Positions 63,937 through 64,000 of a stretch of DNA of 64,000 bases are shown here, one piece after another; the stretch's first letter is position 1, and the number at the start of each line of letters is the position of its first letter. Source of the DNA: Puffinus mauretanicus (lineage: Eukaryota > Chordata > Aves > Procellariiformes > Procellariidae); contig JAJKFH010002564.1 in the NCBI GenBank assembly GCA_023333565.1, positions 860,499-924,498 on the forward strand, written 5' to 3'. Below the pieces are notes generated by a model that saw only the letters and a list, made by a program, of their open reading frames with translations, was not told the origin of the DNA and made no database searches. Both the position numbers and the translations under genes were made by a program.

Positions 63937-64000
63937 CTACAAAGTAAACAAGAGAGTCAGAAGATACTACCTCATTTATGTGATAAAAGTCAAATTTGAG

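Overview
The window is vertebrate nuclear DNA, almost certainly from a bird. Genes are split into short exons with GT/AG introns. Two CpG-rich promoter stretches stand out from AT-richer surroundings. Interspersed repeats are sparse, and the clearest one is a CR1 3' end, the typical avian LINE. Two further stretches look like avian endogenous-retrovirus LTRs. The linkage FRG1 - ASAH1 - PCM1 fits a bird macrochromosome; in mammals FRG1 is not next to ASAH1/PCM1.

Layout. (1) 1-7031, plus strand: FRG1 without its first exon; the window opens in a GC-rich stretch of intron 1. Intron 7 carries an antisense LTR-like repeat. (2) 7032-12890: intergenic, no supported gene. (3) 12890-28260, plus strand: complete ASAH1 (acid ceramidase), 14 exons and 395 codons, starting in a CpG island that contains a 72-bp perfect palindrome about 80 bp before the ATG. 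(4) 28261-40940: 12.7 kb with no confidently identified gene, but two adjacent phase-compatible exon-like ORFs at 37350-37852 deserve attention. (5) 40955-43994, plus strand: a four-coding-exon gene for a TFIIE alpha-type protein (423 aa), called GTF2E1-like because the sequence looks diverged and the locus is unexpected. (6) 43995-46789: convergent 3' flank with a CR1 fragment. (7) 46790-63936, minus strand: the last 19 coding exons (898 codons plus stop) of PCM1; the 5' part lies beyond the right edge. A PCM1 intron holds a probable solo LTR.

The genes are unrelated housekeeping functions rather than a pathway: an RNA/actin-associated nuclear protein (FRG1), a lysosomal hydrolase (ASAH1), a general transcription factor subunit (GTF2E1-like) and the centriolar satellite scaffold (PCM1). 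I see no bacterial-type system, CRISPR array, tRNA or rRNA. The most interesting items are the TFIIE alpha-like gene with an altered acidic tail, the palindrome at the ASAH1 promoter, the PCM1 cassette exon beside a C/G-run tract, and the unidentified exon pair at 37.35-37.85 kb. Exon boundaries were set by hand from reading frame, splice consensus and phase. Family assignments rest on remembered human proteins, not on a database search.
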